This document shows, piece after piece, positions 1 through 8,867 of a DNA stretch of 64,000 nucleotides. The notes under the pieces were generated by a model that saw only the letters and a program-made list of their open reading frames with translations, was not told the DNA's origin and ran no database searches. Position numbers and translations under genes: made by a program. The DNA is from Cypionkella psychrotolerans (GTDB lineage: Bacteria; Pseudomonadota; Alphaproteobacteria; Rhodobacterales; Rhodobacteraceae), in contig NZ_LGIC01000073.1 of the NCBI RefSeq assembly GCF_001294535.1, positions 1 through 64,000 on the forward strand, in the 5' to 3' direction. The stretch's first letter is position 1; every line of letters starts with the position of its first letter.

Positions 1-468
1 CTATCAGGTTCATACCATTCTCACCGATCGAGCCATTGGAAGCGCCACGGGTTCAAGCCCAATGGCGAGGGGCATCCGGTTCGCCGAGCGGCCACGGAAC
101 CGCAATACCATCTATTCCCGGCCAATGCGCTTCGACATGATCTGCGAGGCCAACGGGATTGAACACAGGCTGACGAAACCCAACCACCCATGGACGAACG
201 GCCAAGTCGAGCGAATGCTTCTCGGTGTTTGACGGCAAACAGCTGTCAGCCAACCGAACCGCACGATCAAGGACGCGACGATCAAGCGCTTCCACTACGA
301 CAGCTACGCACGCACCTTGCCGACTTCCTGGCAGCCTACAACTTCGCCCGACGGCACAAGACGCTGAACGGCCTCACGCCCTACGCATACATCTGCAAAA
401 TCTGGACATCAGAGCCAGATCGATTCATCCTAAACCCGATCCACCGGATGCCGGGACTGAATACTTAG
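1..468 (+). pseudogene. IS481-family transposase remnant (C-terminal part, frameshifted)
   Basis: The translation, spread over more than one frame, gives the C-terminal half of an IS481-type DDE transposase. One frame around 129-220 reads a core segment with a TKPNHPWTNGQVERM motif. Another reads NRTIKDATIKRFHYDS near 253-300. A third, from about 300, gives LRTHLADFLAAYNFARRHK and the typical family ending ICKIWTSEPDRF...MPGLNT, with its stop at 466-468. An extra stretch of about 30 bases near 221-250 splits the ERM and NRT blocks. The 5' half lies outside the window or is lost. It cannot encode a working enzyme. The remnant stops only about 10 bases before phhA. Confidence 0.85.
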
Positions 469-478
469 GGGGGAAGCC

Positions 479-1267
479 ATGCCAAAATCCACCGATTACG
501 CGGCAAAACTGCCGGATAGTAGCGGGCACATTGCCTATGACGCCGCCGAAGACAGCGTCTGGCACGATCTGATGGCGCGGCAGATGCCGTCGGTGCAGCA
601 GCGGATGGCCAGCCCCTACCTTAACGGTCTGGCACAGTTGCGCTTGCCGACCGACCGCGTCGCGCAATGCGCCGAGGTCACAGAAGCTCTGCGCGCGACC
701 ACCGGCTGGCGGGTTGAACCGGTGCCAGCCCTAATTGTCTTCTGGCGGTTTTTCGCACTTCTGGCGGATCGCTGTTTTCCGGCGGCGTCGTTCATCCGGC
801 GGCGCGAGCATTTCGATTACATCGAAGAACCCGACATCTTCCACGAAATTTTCGGCCATGCGCCGCTGCTGACCGATGCGCGTTTTGCTGGCTTCAGCCA
901 TGCCATCGGGCAAGCCGGGATGCGGGCGGAAAAGGTCGATTACGCCTGGCTGATTCGGCTTTACTGGTTCACCATCGAATTTGGTCTGACGCGGGAAAAG
1001 GGCGTGCTGAAGGGGTTGGGCTCGGGCTTGGCTTCCTCCATCGCCGAGTTGCAATGGGCGACCTCGGGCCAGCCAGAATTGCGGCCGTTCGATGTGATCG
1101 ACATTCTGCGCACACCCTACCGGATCGACATTCTGCAACCGGTCTATTTCGTGATCGAGGATCTGGACGATCTGTTCGCGGCAGCCCAGCGTGACCTGCT
1201 GGCGGATGTGGCCACGGCGCGCGCGTTGGGGCTGCATGCGCCCAAATATCCACCGAAGGCGGTTTGA
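479..1267 (+). CDS. phhA: Phenylalanine-4-hydroxylase
   Basis: Monomeric bacterial aromatic amino-acid hydroxylase (262 aa) that converts phenylalanine to tyrosine with O2 and a tetrahydropterin in the cytoplasm. The iron-binding facial triad is visible: HEIFGH gives His122 and His127, and Glu167 lies in the YWFTIEFG segment, spaced as in the Chromobacterium enzyme. Length is normal for a proteobacterial enzyme without the ACT regulatory domain. A G-rich ribosome site (AGGGGGGAAG) lies just before ATG 479. The next gene starts directly after the stop and encodes the pterin-recycling enzyme, but that gene is frameshifted. The IS481 remnant ends just upstream, so the native promoter may have been replaced. 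Confidence 0.95.
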   Translation: MPKSTDYAAKLPDSSGHIAYDAAEDSVWHDLMARQMPSVQQRMASPYLNGLAQLRLPTDRVAQCAEVTEALRATTGWRVEPVPALIVFWRFFALLADRCFPAASFIRRREHFDYIEEPDIFHEIFGHAPLLTDARFAGFSHAIGQAGMRAEKVDYAWLIRLYWFTIEFGLTREKGVLKGLGSGLASSIAELQWATSGQPELRPFDVIDILRTPYRIDILQPVYFVIEDLDDLFAAAQRDLLADVATARALGLHAPKYPPKAV

Positions 1268-1586
1268 ATGACCCTGTGCGATCTGACGCAGCGCGACTGC
1301 GCGCCCTGTCAAGGCGCAGGTGCAATACTGCCTGATCCAGCGGCAATGATGCTGGGCCTACATCCCGACTGGCAGCTGGACGGCAGCCGCCTTTTGCGCC
1401 GTTTTACTTTCAAGGGTTTTGCCAAAGCGGTGCAGATGGCCAATCTCGCGGCTTGGCTGGGCGAGAAGATGGGGCATCACCTGGATGTGGGTTTCGGGCG
1501 GGGCTGCCTTCACCAGCCACGAACTGGGTGGCTTAACCGAGAATGATTTCATCTGTGCCGCCCGCTTGTATGCCATAACGGCCTGA
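1268..1586 (+). pseudogene. phhB: Pterin-4a-carbinolamine dehydratase, frameshifted
   Basis: This gene should recycle the pterin cofactor of PhhA by dehydrating 4a-hydroxytetrahydropterin. The first frame gives a normal start and core (DWQLDGSRLLRRFTFKGF, then WLGEKMGHH), but after about residue 78 it turns into unrelated sequence and stops at 1546. A shifted frame from about 1497 restores the family ending (AAFTSHELGGLTENDFICAARLYA) and stops at 1584-1586. A small deletion near 1490-1500 explains this: the usual aromatic/Gly segment after DVGFG is shortened. Either the gene is inactive or the read carries an indel. It abuts phhA with no gap and is probably cotranscribed with it. Confidence 0.8.
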
Positions 1587-1647
1587 CCAAATCGGGGCCA
1601 AGACCGCAACCCGAACACGCAAACCCCAAGGCCGCAATCAGTAGCGA

Positions 1648-2301
1648 TCACCCCTTGCCGCTTGCCGTCAGAGCAATCCCTTTAAACCGGGCGAGTTCGT
1701 TTTCGCTCGGTTCTTGCCCACAAAACGCCAGCAGATAGGCGCGGGTCCGTGAAAACCGCACGTCCAAGTCTTCGCAAATATCCAGCGTATACTGCCCGAT
1801 CTGGGTGAAATACAAAACCCGCGCCCGCACCAGCGCATCGGTCTCGGCAAAACCATGGCGCAGAAACATGCCGGTCAGCGCATCAAGCCGCTGCTGATCC
1901 GCGCCGGAAACCACCTCCAGCACTTCAGGCGCGCGCCGGGCCCAGAGCCGAACCGCAACGTCCAGATGCGGGTCAAACAGGTCTTCGTTCACCCAGCATT
2001 CGAACACATTCAGGATCGCCTCGCAGATCGTACGTGCCGGGCGCAAAGCCCGCTGGAGGATCGGCCCGGTATTTTTCTCAAGCCACTGCTCCAGCATCTG
2101 GTCATGCAGATCCTGTGGGCTTTTGAAGAACCAGTAGAAGCTAGAGCGCGAAACGTTCAACTGCTTGGCCATGATCTGAATTTTGACCCGGTCGATTCCG
2201 TCTCGGATCAAGGTCTGCAACGCCAATTTCAGCCAATCCTCACGCGTGGAGCGGCCCGGTGCCATGGCATCGGATTTAGCCTGTGCAGCTATGACGACCA
2301 T
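1648..2301 (-). CDS. TetR/AcrR-family transcriptional regulator
   Basis: A 217-aa protein with an N-terminal TetR helix-turn-helix (about residues 18-65; the segment KQLNVSRSSFYWFFKSPQDL is the recognition helix region) and a variable ligand-binding C-terminal half. ATG 2301 follows a purine-rich AGAGAG stretch; ATG 2265 is an alternative start. It is divergent from the MttB-family gene, with a 150-bp intergenic region that holds TATGTACATGTATGT at about 2396-2410, a plausible operator. The likely role is control of the methyltransferase gene, its own gene, or both. The ligand is unknown. Confidence 0.88.
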   Translation of the reverse strand: MVVIAAQAKSDAMAPGRSTREDWLKLALQTLIRDGIDRVKIQIMAKQLNVSRSSFYWFFKSPQDLHDQMLEQWLEKNTGPILQRALRPARTICEAILNVFECWVNEDLFDPHLDVAVRLWARRAPEVLEVVSGADQQRLDALTGMFLRHGFAETDALVRARVLYFTQIGQYTLDICEDLDVRFSRTRAYLLAFCGQEPSENELARFKGIALTASGKG

Positions 2302-2451
2302 TTCAACTCTCTTGCTGTTTTGGCCAGAACCATAACGATGAAAATGGCGATGCTACAAGCTAAGAAGGCATCCGCGCCGCCAGATCAAATAATATTATGT
2401 ACATGTATGTCCACATACCGCAAGATCACAACAAGCTTTTGCGGAGGGCCG

Positions 2452-3996
2452 ATGGAAAAGCAAACTGGCGGTCGGCAGGGCAGGGTGCGGGCGCGCCGCC
2501 CTGCCGTTCAGACGAGCACATCAAACCCAGCCTACGTGCGGCTGACGCATCCGCTCGCCCCACAGGCGACCTTTCCGGATGATCAGATCGCTGCCATGCA
2601 CGAAGGTGCTCTGCGCATCTTGGAAGAGCTGGGGATGCGCGTTCTGCTTACTGAGGCGCGCGATATCCTGCGGCGCGGCGGGGCACTGGTGGATGAAGAC
2701 AGCCAAATGGCGCGCATCGGTTGCGACATGGTCGGCTCTGCCTTGGCAATGGCACCCAAATCCATGCGCCTACGCGCTGCCAATCCGGCGCGCGAGCAGG
2801 ACTACCGCCCTGGTTCCATATTGTTCATGGCGGGCGCGGGCTGCCCGAACGCCTTTGACCGTGAGCGTGGTCGCAGACCCGGCAATCTGCAGGGCTATCT
2901 GGAAACCCTGCGCCTGCAGCAATACTTTGATGTGATCCACATGCACGGCCCCTCGGTCGAGCCGCAGGATGTGCCGATCCATCTGCGCCACTACGCGATG
3001 ATGAAGGGCCAGTTGGAAAACTGCGACAAGCCGCTGTTTGTCTATGCGCGCGGTCGTCAGCAGGTTGAAGAAAGCTTCGAGATGATCCGCCTTGCGCGCG
3101 GCTTGGACGCGGCGGGTTTTGAGGACGGCGTCTGGGCGACAACCGTGATCAACTCTAACTCACCGCGTCAGTTGGATATTCCGATGTAACGCGGCATTAT
3201 TGACTTCGCCCGCGCTGGGAAAATGTCGATCATCACGCCGTTCTGTCTGGCGGGCGCGATGGCGCCGATCACGGTTTCCGGCGCGTTGATGCTGCAACAT
3301 GCCGAGGCAATGGCGGGGATCACCCTGTCCCAGATGACGCGGGCTGGCGCGCCGGTGTCTTATGGCGGCTTCCTGTCGAACGTCGATATGAAGTCCGGCT
3401 CGCCCGCTTTTGGCACGCCCGAACATATCCGCGCCTGCATGGGCTCGGGCCAGTTGGCGCGGTATATCGGCCTGCCGTGGCGCTCGGCCACCGGGGCTGC
3501 TTCGAACACAGCAGATGCGCAAGGGGCGTCCGAGACGATCATGGCGCTTTGGGGCGCGCTATTGGGCAATGCGATGGTGACGGTCGATGCGGCAGGTTGG
3601 CTCGAAGGCGGGCTGACGCTGGGCTACGAGAAATTCATCCTCGACATTGAATCGCTGCAGACGATCGCCGAACTTGCCCAGCCCGCCCCTGCAGATGCGG
3701 CGGCTTTGGGCTTTGACGCGATTGCCGAGGTGCAGCCGGGGGGCCATTTCTTCTCGGTCGCGCATACGATGGAGCGCTATCAGACCGCGTTCTACCGCCC
3801 GTTGGTGGCGGATTTGTCAAACCACGGCGCTTGGACCGAAGCCGGGGCGCTGACGGCTGATCAGCGGGCAACAGCGATCTGGAAGCAACGGCTTGCCGAT
3901 TTTACCCCGCCCGAAGCCTGTGACGGTGTAGCAGATCTGCTTGACCGCTTCGTGCGATCCCGCAGCGAATCCGGTGGTGCGCCACCGGAAGACTGA
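2452..3996 (+). pseudogene. MttB/trimethylamine-methyltransferase-family protein with in-frame TAA
   Basis: The reading frame from ATG 2452 (GGAGGG just upstream) to the stop at 3994-3996 would encode about 514 residues of a COG5598 (MttB-like) corrinoid methyltransferase, the family that demethylates quaternary or tertiary amines such as glycine betaine. It is cut by TAA at 3187-3189 (codon 246). The flanking sequence, SPRQLDIPM then RGIIDFARAGKM, is continuous in the same frame, so this is a single nonsense codon and not a frameshift. The codon is TAA, so the pyrrolysine (TAG) reading of true MttB does not apply. A downstream ATG at 3223 could start only a C-terminal fragment. Either the gene is dead or the base is an error. 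The TetR gene lies divergently upstream. Confidence 0.82.
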
Positions 3997-4032
3997 TGGC
4001 TTTGCGGTGCATCGCAGGGATGGTCAGTGAGA

Positions 4033-4076
4033 TTTTGTGTACATATCTGTCTATACAGTCAGTTATGTACACAAAA
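4033..4076. repeat. 13-bp perfect inverted repeat between convergent genes
   Basis: Arms TTTTGTGTACATA (4033-4045) and TATGTACACAAAA (4064-4076) flank an 18-nt spacer. The repeat lies between the end of the methyltransferase gene and the end of the leftward ABC exporter gene. It could act as a bidirectional terminator, although the stem is A/T-rich. The core TATGTACA also occurs in front of the methyltransferase gene near 2396. Confidence 0.6.
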
Positions 4077-4086
4077 TACAGATTCC

Positions 4087-6030
4087 TCAGCGATAACCTG
4101 CGGCTTGCAACTCAAACAGTTCCGCATAGCGGCCCGATTGCGCCAACAATTCCGCATGGGTGCCCGAGGATTCGACCCGGCCATCAGCCAGCACCAAAAT
4201 CCGGTCGGCCATGCGCACCGAACTGAAGCGATGCGAGATCAGGATGGCGGTTTTCCCCGCACTCAGCTCTTTGAACCGCTGGAACACTTCAAACTCTGAC
4301 CGTGCGTCTAAGGCAGCGGTCGGCTCATCCAAAATCAACACCTCGGCCCCCCGCATATAGGCCCGCGCGATGGCCAGCTTTTGCCATTCACCCCCCGAAA
4401 GCTCAACCCCATTGCGAAAGCGTTTGCCGATCATCTGATCATATTGCTTTGGCAGACCGTCGATCACCTGATCAGCCAGACTGCGGCGGGCGGCGTCCAC
4501 AATACGCGGGCGGTTGTCGCGTTCTTCAATCCGACCCACCGCGATATTGTCGGCAGCGCTGAGGTTGTAGCGCATGAAATCCTGAAAAATCACCCCCATC
4601 GCCCCGCGCAAACCGTCCAGATCATATTGGCGCAGGTCTTGACCATCCAGCGTGATGCGCCCCTCATCGGGGTCATACAGCCGCGCCAACAGCTTCACGA
4701 GGGTGGTTTTGCCCGCACCGTTTTCCCCCACCAATGCCAAAGTCTCACCCGCGTGCAGGGTGAAATTTAATCCCCGCACCGCCCAGCGTTCTGCTCCCGG
4801 ATAACGGAATCCGACATTCTCAAACACGAAGCCTTGGCGGATCGGATTGGGGAAGGCCAAGGCATCGGGGGCGGAGAGAATTTCGGGTTGAACCTCGAAA
4901 AAGCTGAACAGATCGTCAAGATAGAGCGCCTGCGCGGCGGTGGAGGAAAACGAGGTCAGCAGACCTTCCAGCAGCCCGCGCAGTCGCAGGAATGAACCCG
5001 ACAGAAACGTCAGATCACCCAGCGATAACTGCCCCGCCAAAGTACTCGCGATGATCCACGCATAGGCGGCGTAATAGCCCAGCGTGCCAAGCGCCGTCAG
5101 CACCCCGCCCCATATCGCGCGCTGTTGGGCAATCTTGCGGCTGGCGGTGTAGAAGCTTTCCGACAATTCGCGGTAACGGTCGGTCAGAAACCCGTTCAGC
5201 CCGAAGATCTTGACTTCTTTAGCAGATTCCACGCTCGCAGCGGTTTGGCGGACATAGTCGAGTTCACGCCGCTCGGGTGTGCGACCAAAATCCAGCGAAT
5301 AGGTTTGCGCGTTGAAATGCGCCTCGCCGATGAAAGCCGGGATCAGCGCCAAGGCCAGCAGCAGGATCAGCCATGGATTGAAAATCACCAAGCCAGCGGC
5401 AAAGGTCGCCACGGTGACTAGGTTCTGCATCTGGGTAAACAGCAGGCCCATCAGCGTCATCCGCCCGCTGGCCTGCCTGCGCGCGCGTTCCAGCTTGTCC
5501 TGAAACTCGGCATCCTCGAAATCTTCAAGATCGAGCGTGGCGGCATGTTCCATCAGCCGGATCGAAGATGACATCGTCAAACGATCCGACAGCAATGTGT
5601 CGACCAATCCAACCACCCGGCCCAACACATCCGACAGGATCGCTAGGGCAAATTCGGCCAGAACATAGGCGATCAACAGCCCCAAAGCGTCGCTGTTCCA
5701 CCAGCCCCACAGATCAGCCGGGCGGTTTGGCAGCGCCGACAGCCGCACCACCTCGTCGATGATGAGCTTGCCGATCCACAAAGCCGCCACCGGAAGCACG
5801 GCGCGGATCAGGCGCAGCACCATTGATATCAGCATCAGTGCACGGCTGGCTTGCCACACCAGCATCAGGAACGGCCAGAGGTTGCGCAGCGCGGAAAACC
5901 GCGCGCGGAAAGAGGCGGGGGCAGGTGGCAGACGTGCGGAACTCACCAAACTTGGGTCTCCTTCGCCCCAAAGCCAGTTTGGCAGAAGGCGCGGGCGGGG
6001 AAAAGTGCGAACCGCGTGATGGATCATCAC
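4087..6030 (-). CDS. ABC exporter, fused permease and ATPase
   Basis: A 647-aa type I ABC half-transporter. The membrane domain (about residues 40-350) has five to six hydrophobic segments. The C-terminal nucleotide-binding domain has Walker A (GENGAGKTTL), the signature ELSGGEWQKLAIARA, and Walker B (LILDEPTAALDARS) followed by the switch His in ISHRFSS. The family exports lipids, peptides or drugs as dimers in the inner membrane. It is 27 bp downstream of the DmpA-type peptidase gene on the same strand, so it is probably the last gene of the importer-peptidase operon. No clear ribosome site precedes ATG 6030, so the start is uncertain. The substrate cannot be inferred. Confidence 0.9.
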   Translation of the reverse strand: MMIHHAVRTFPRPRLLPNWLWGEGDPSLVSSARLPPAPASFRARFSALRNLWPFLMLVWQASRALMLISMVLRLIRAVLPVAALWIGKLIIDEVVRLSALPNRPADLWGWWNSDALGLLIAYVLAEFALAILSDVLGRVVGLVDTLLSDRLTMSSSIRLMEHAATLDLEDFEDAEFQDKLERARRQASGRMTLMGLLFTQMQNLVTVATFAAGLVIFNPWLILLLALALIPAFIGEAHFNAQTYSLDFGRTPERRELDYVRQTAASVESAKEVKIFGLNGFLTDRYRELSESFYTASRKIAQQRAIWGGVLTALGTLGYYAAYAWIIASTLAGQLSLGDLTFLSGSFLRLRGLLEGLLTSFSSTAAQALYLDDLFSFFEVQPEILSAPDALAFPNPIRQGFVFENVGFRYPGAERWAVRGLNFTLHAGETLALVGENGAGKTTLVKLLARLYDPDEGRITLDGQDLRQYDLDGLRGAMGVIFQDFMRYNLSAADNIAVGRIEERDNRPRIVDAARRSLADQVIDGLPKQYDQMIGKRFRNGVELSGGEWQKLAIARAYMRGAEVLILDEPTAALDARSEFEVFQRFKELSAGKTAILISHRFSSVRMADRILVLADGRVESSGTHAELLAQSGRYAELFELQAAGYR

Positions 6031-6057
6031 AGGTTGTTGGTTGCCCCAGCGCCGCAG

Positions 6058-7149
6058 TCAGGCCGGATGGAAAATCGCGCGTAAGCGATCAGGGTCAATC
6101 GCGCGGCAAACATGCGCCGGCGGCTTGAAGGTCGCCACATCTTCCCCCGCAACCATCGCGTTGACGATGGCTTCTTCGACCGCCTCAACCGACGCCAGAT
6201 ACAGCGGGTCGATGTGCTCGCCGTTCAACTCTTGTTTGCTCAGCACGGCGGGCGCAAATTGCGGCACTGGGCCTGCGTTGGCGGTCGAAAACGCCATGAA
6301 AATATCACCTGAATTGTTGCCCCCCGGCGTGCCGCCCCGCCCGATGCCAATGGCCGCGCGTTTGGCCACCTGCCGCAGCGACAGCCCTGACAAAGGCGCG
6401 TCTGTGGCGATGACCACAATGATCGAGCCCATTTCAGTCGCGTGAAGTGAATCCTCAGGCATCAACTGGCCCACCGGGCGGCCCAGAATGGTCAGCCATG
6501 GCCGGATGCCGTGGTTGGCTTGCACCAAGGCGGCGACGGTGTAGCTTTGCCCGCCGATCTCGATCCTCCGCGACGATGTTCCGGTGCCGCCCTTGAACTC
6601 GTAACAGATCATGCCGTTGCCGCCGCCTGTGGACCCCTCGGCCACGGGCCCGGTGCTGGCGGCGTTCAGCGCGGCCACGGCATGTTCCGGCTGCACATGC
6701 AGCGCGTTGATGTCGTTCAGAACACCATCATAGGTCTCGGCCACCACCGGCATCGCCCAAGCGTGATGGTTCTGGAAATAGTCCGCATAGGTGTCGATCA
6801 TCCAACGTGTCGCCCCGCTATGCACCGCCCCCACGCCATGGGTGTTGGTGATGCAGATCGGGCCGACGAAATAGCCCGCATCATGGATCCAATGCGTGCC
6901 GGTCATCTCACCATTGCCGTTCAGGGAATATTGCCCCGCCCAGACCGGCATCGGCACATTGCCCGGACGCGGCAGAATGGCGGTGACACCGGTACGCATG
7001 TTGCGATCAGGGTCGGTCAGGGTGCAAAACCCCACCGCGACGCCCGGCACATCAGTGATCGCATTCAGCGGACCGGGGATGCCGGGAAACGGCAAGCCAA
7101 GATCGCGGGCCCGCGGTTTTTGGGCCAGTTTTACGTTCGTGTCTTTCAT
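6058..7149 (-). CDS. P1-family (DmpA/BapA-like) aminopeptidase
   Basis: A 363-aa member of the self-cleaving S58 Ntn-hydrolase family, which includes the D-amino-acid amidase/aminopeptidase DmpA and the beta-peptidyl aminopeptidases. The autoproteolysis and nucleophile site is seen as GGNNSGDIF, where cleavage before the Ser would give an alpha and a small beta chain. The conserved glycine-rich HGVGAVHSGATRW and STGGGNGM segments are present. No signal peptide is visible. It starts 1 bp after the end of the permease gene, so it belongs to the importer operon. This suggests that the imported compound is a small peptide or an amidated amine hydrolysed in the cytoplasm. The actual substrate is not known. 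Confidence 0.9.
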   Translation of the reverse strand: MKDTNVKLAQKPRARDLGLPFPGIPGPLNAITDVPGVAVGFCTLTDPDRNMRTGVTAILPRPGNVPMPVWAGQYSLNGNGEMTGTHWIHDAGYFVGPICITNTHGVGAVHSGATRWMIDTYADYFQNHHAWAMPVVAETYDGVLNDINALHVQPEHAVAALNAASTGPVAEGSTGGGNGMICYEFKGGTGTSSRRIEIGGQSYTVAALVQANHGIRPWLTILGRPVGQLMPEDSLHATEMGSIIVVIATDAPLSGLSLRQVAKRAAIGIGRGGTPGGNNSGDIFMAFSTANAGPVPQFAPAVLSKQELNGEHIDPLYLASVEAVEEAIVNAMVAGEDVATFKPPAHVCRAIDPDRLRAIFHPA

Positions 7150-7150
7150 C

Positions 7151-7987
7151 TCATTCTGTCTTTCTGGCGCGCAGCCATAATCCCAAAGCCGCGATCACGA
7201 TGGAAGCCGCGATCATCATGGTTGCAATGGCGTTAATCTCTGGCTTCACCCCCCGGCGCACCATGCCGAAAATGAACACCGGAAGCGTCGTATTGTCGGT
7301 GCCTGCGACGAAATAGGTGATCACCAGATCATCCATCGAGATCACGAAGGCCAGTAGCGCCCCACCCAAGATCCCCGGTGCCAGTTGCGGCAGCAGAACC
7401 TTGTGCAATGTCACCCATTCCGACGCCCCCAGATCGGCGGAAGCCTCCTCCAGTGCCGGATCAAGCCCCGCGATGCGCGCCTGCACGATGATGAAGACGT
7501 AAGAGATCAGGAAGGTGCAATGCCCGATGATGATGGTCAGCATCGACAGGTTCATCCCGATGGTGACAAAGAAAATCAAAAGGCCAATGCCCAGCACAAT
7601 ATCGGGCATCATCATCGGCAACATCAGAAAGCCGTTGTAAAACCCTTTCGCCGCAAAGCGATACCGCGCCAAAGCGATGGCGGTCGCCGTGCCGATCAAA
7701 GTGGAAATCGTTGTGGTGACGACAGCCACCGTCAGCGAGGTGCGCAAAGCCCGCAGCATCTGGTCGGTGCTTTCGATATAGGCGGCGCGGTTGTTGGCGT
7801 CCGCCGCGCGACTGCCAAGGCCAAGCAAGCCGCGATACCAATCAAAGGTAAAATGCTCCCAGATCATCATATTGACTGGGTTGGAGTTGAACGAATAGCC
7901 GATGATCACCAGCAATGGCGCGTAGATGAACAGGAAAAACACCAGCGAGAACAAAGTCAGCGCGGCCCAGCCAATCGGATTACGCAT
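7151..7987 (-). CDS. ABC importer permease, PotC type
   Basis: A 278-aa inner-membrane permease with six predicted membrane segments and a cytoplasmic EAA loop (EEASADLGASEWVTLHKVLLP) that docks the ATPase. It is the second permease of a spermidine/putrescine-type (PotABCD) importer. Its start overlaps the end of the first permease gene by 8 bases, as expected for translational coupling. Confidence 0.92.
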   Translation of the reverse strand: MRNPIGWAALTLFSLVFFLFIYAPLLVIIGYSFNSNPVNMMIWEHFTFDWYRGLLGLGSRAADANNRAAYIESTDQMLRALRTSLTVAVVTTTISTLIGTATAIALARYRFAAKGFYNGFLMLPMMMPDIVLGIGLLIFFVTIGMNLSMLTIIIGHCTFLISYVFIIVQARIAGLDPALEEASADLGASEWVTLHKVLLPQLAPGILGGALLAFVISMDDLVITYFVAGTDNTTLPVFIFGMVRRGVKPEINAIATMMIAASIVIAALGLWLRARKTE

Positions 7988-8867
7988 TCTGACCGCCTTT
8001 GCGCTTGGCTGCAGCCGTGGAGCCCAGCAGCACCGCCAGTACCACCGCCATCACGATCATCGACAGCGCCGAGCCAAACGGCCAGTTGCGCGCCGACAAG
8101 AACTGTTGCTCAACGAGATTGCCGATCATCAGCCCCTTTGCGCCGCCCAGCACATCCGGCACGATGAAGTTGCCGACCGAGGGGATAAACACGATCACCG
8201 CGCCGCCCAAGATACCGGGCAAGGTCTGCGGCAGCACCACTTTCAGGAAGGTCTGCAACCGCGTCGCGCCAAGGTCCATCGATGCCTCAATCAGTGCGCG
8301 GTCCAGATTGTCCACCGCCGAATACAGCGGCAGAAACATGAACGGCACCATGACATAGACCATCCCCAGCACCACAGCGGCGGGGGTGTAGAGAATTTCC
8401 AATGGTTCAGAAATTGCCCCGACGCCGATCAGCACCGTGTTCAGAATGCCCGAGGGTTTCAGGATCAACAGCCACGCATAAAGCCGCACGATCAGGCTAG
8501 AGAAGAACGGCAGCGTGATCAGAAACAGAAACAACATCCGCCAGCGGTTTGGCAGGCGGCTGACCCAGAACGCCACCGGATAGCACAGCAGCAGACACAG
8601 CAAGACCGTCAGCGCGGCAAAGCCAAGGCTGCGCGCTAGGATTTGCAGATAGATCGGCTCGTAAACCTCGATGATGTCATCGGCCCAGCCAAAGATCCGG
8701 CCATAGTTCCAGTGGTAAAATGCCCATTCCACCCCGCCGTAAAGCCCGGGCGTCAGGAACGAAAACAGCGCGATGATCAGCAAGGGCAGCAGGAAGAACA
8801 CGCCCAGAAACAAAGTCACCGGGGTCAAAAGCGTTGCCAGCACAAGGGTTTGTCGGCGGATCGCCAT
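7980..8867 (-). CDS. ABC importer permease, PotB type
   Basis: A 295-aa permease with an N-terminal membrane segment (residues 10-35), further hydrophobic helices and an EAA loop (EASMDLGATRLQTFLKVVLP, about residues 190-210). It forms the transmembrane channel with the PotC-like protein. The gene lies between the ATPase and the second permease and overlaps the ATPase gene stop by one base. Confidence 0.92.
   Translation of the reverse strand: MAIRRQTLVLATLLTPVTLFLGVFFLLPLLIIALFSFLTPGLYGGVEWAFYHWNYGRIFGWADDIIEVYEPIYLQILARSLGFAALTVLLCLLLCYPVAFWVSRLPNRWRMLFLFLITLPFFSSLIVRLYAWLLILKPSGILNTVLIGVGAISEPLEILYTPAAVVLGMVYVMVPFMFLPLYSAVDNLDRALIEASMDLGATRLQTFLKVVLPQTLPGILGGAVIVFIPSVGNFIVPDVLGGAKGLMIGNLVEQQFLSARNWPFGSALSMIVMAVVLAVLLGSTAAAKRKGGQNA

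Noticed and set aside
3187-3189. Pyrrolysine codon in the MttB-family gene
   Set aside because: Pyrrolysine is encoded by TAG. The codon is TAA and lies well before the family's pyrrolysine position, so a nonsense change is more likely.
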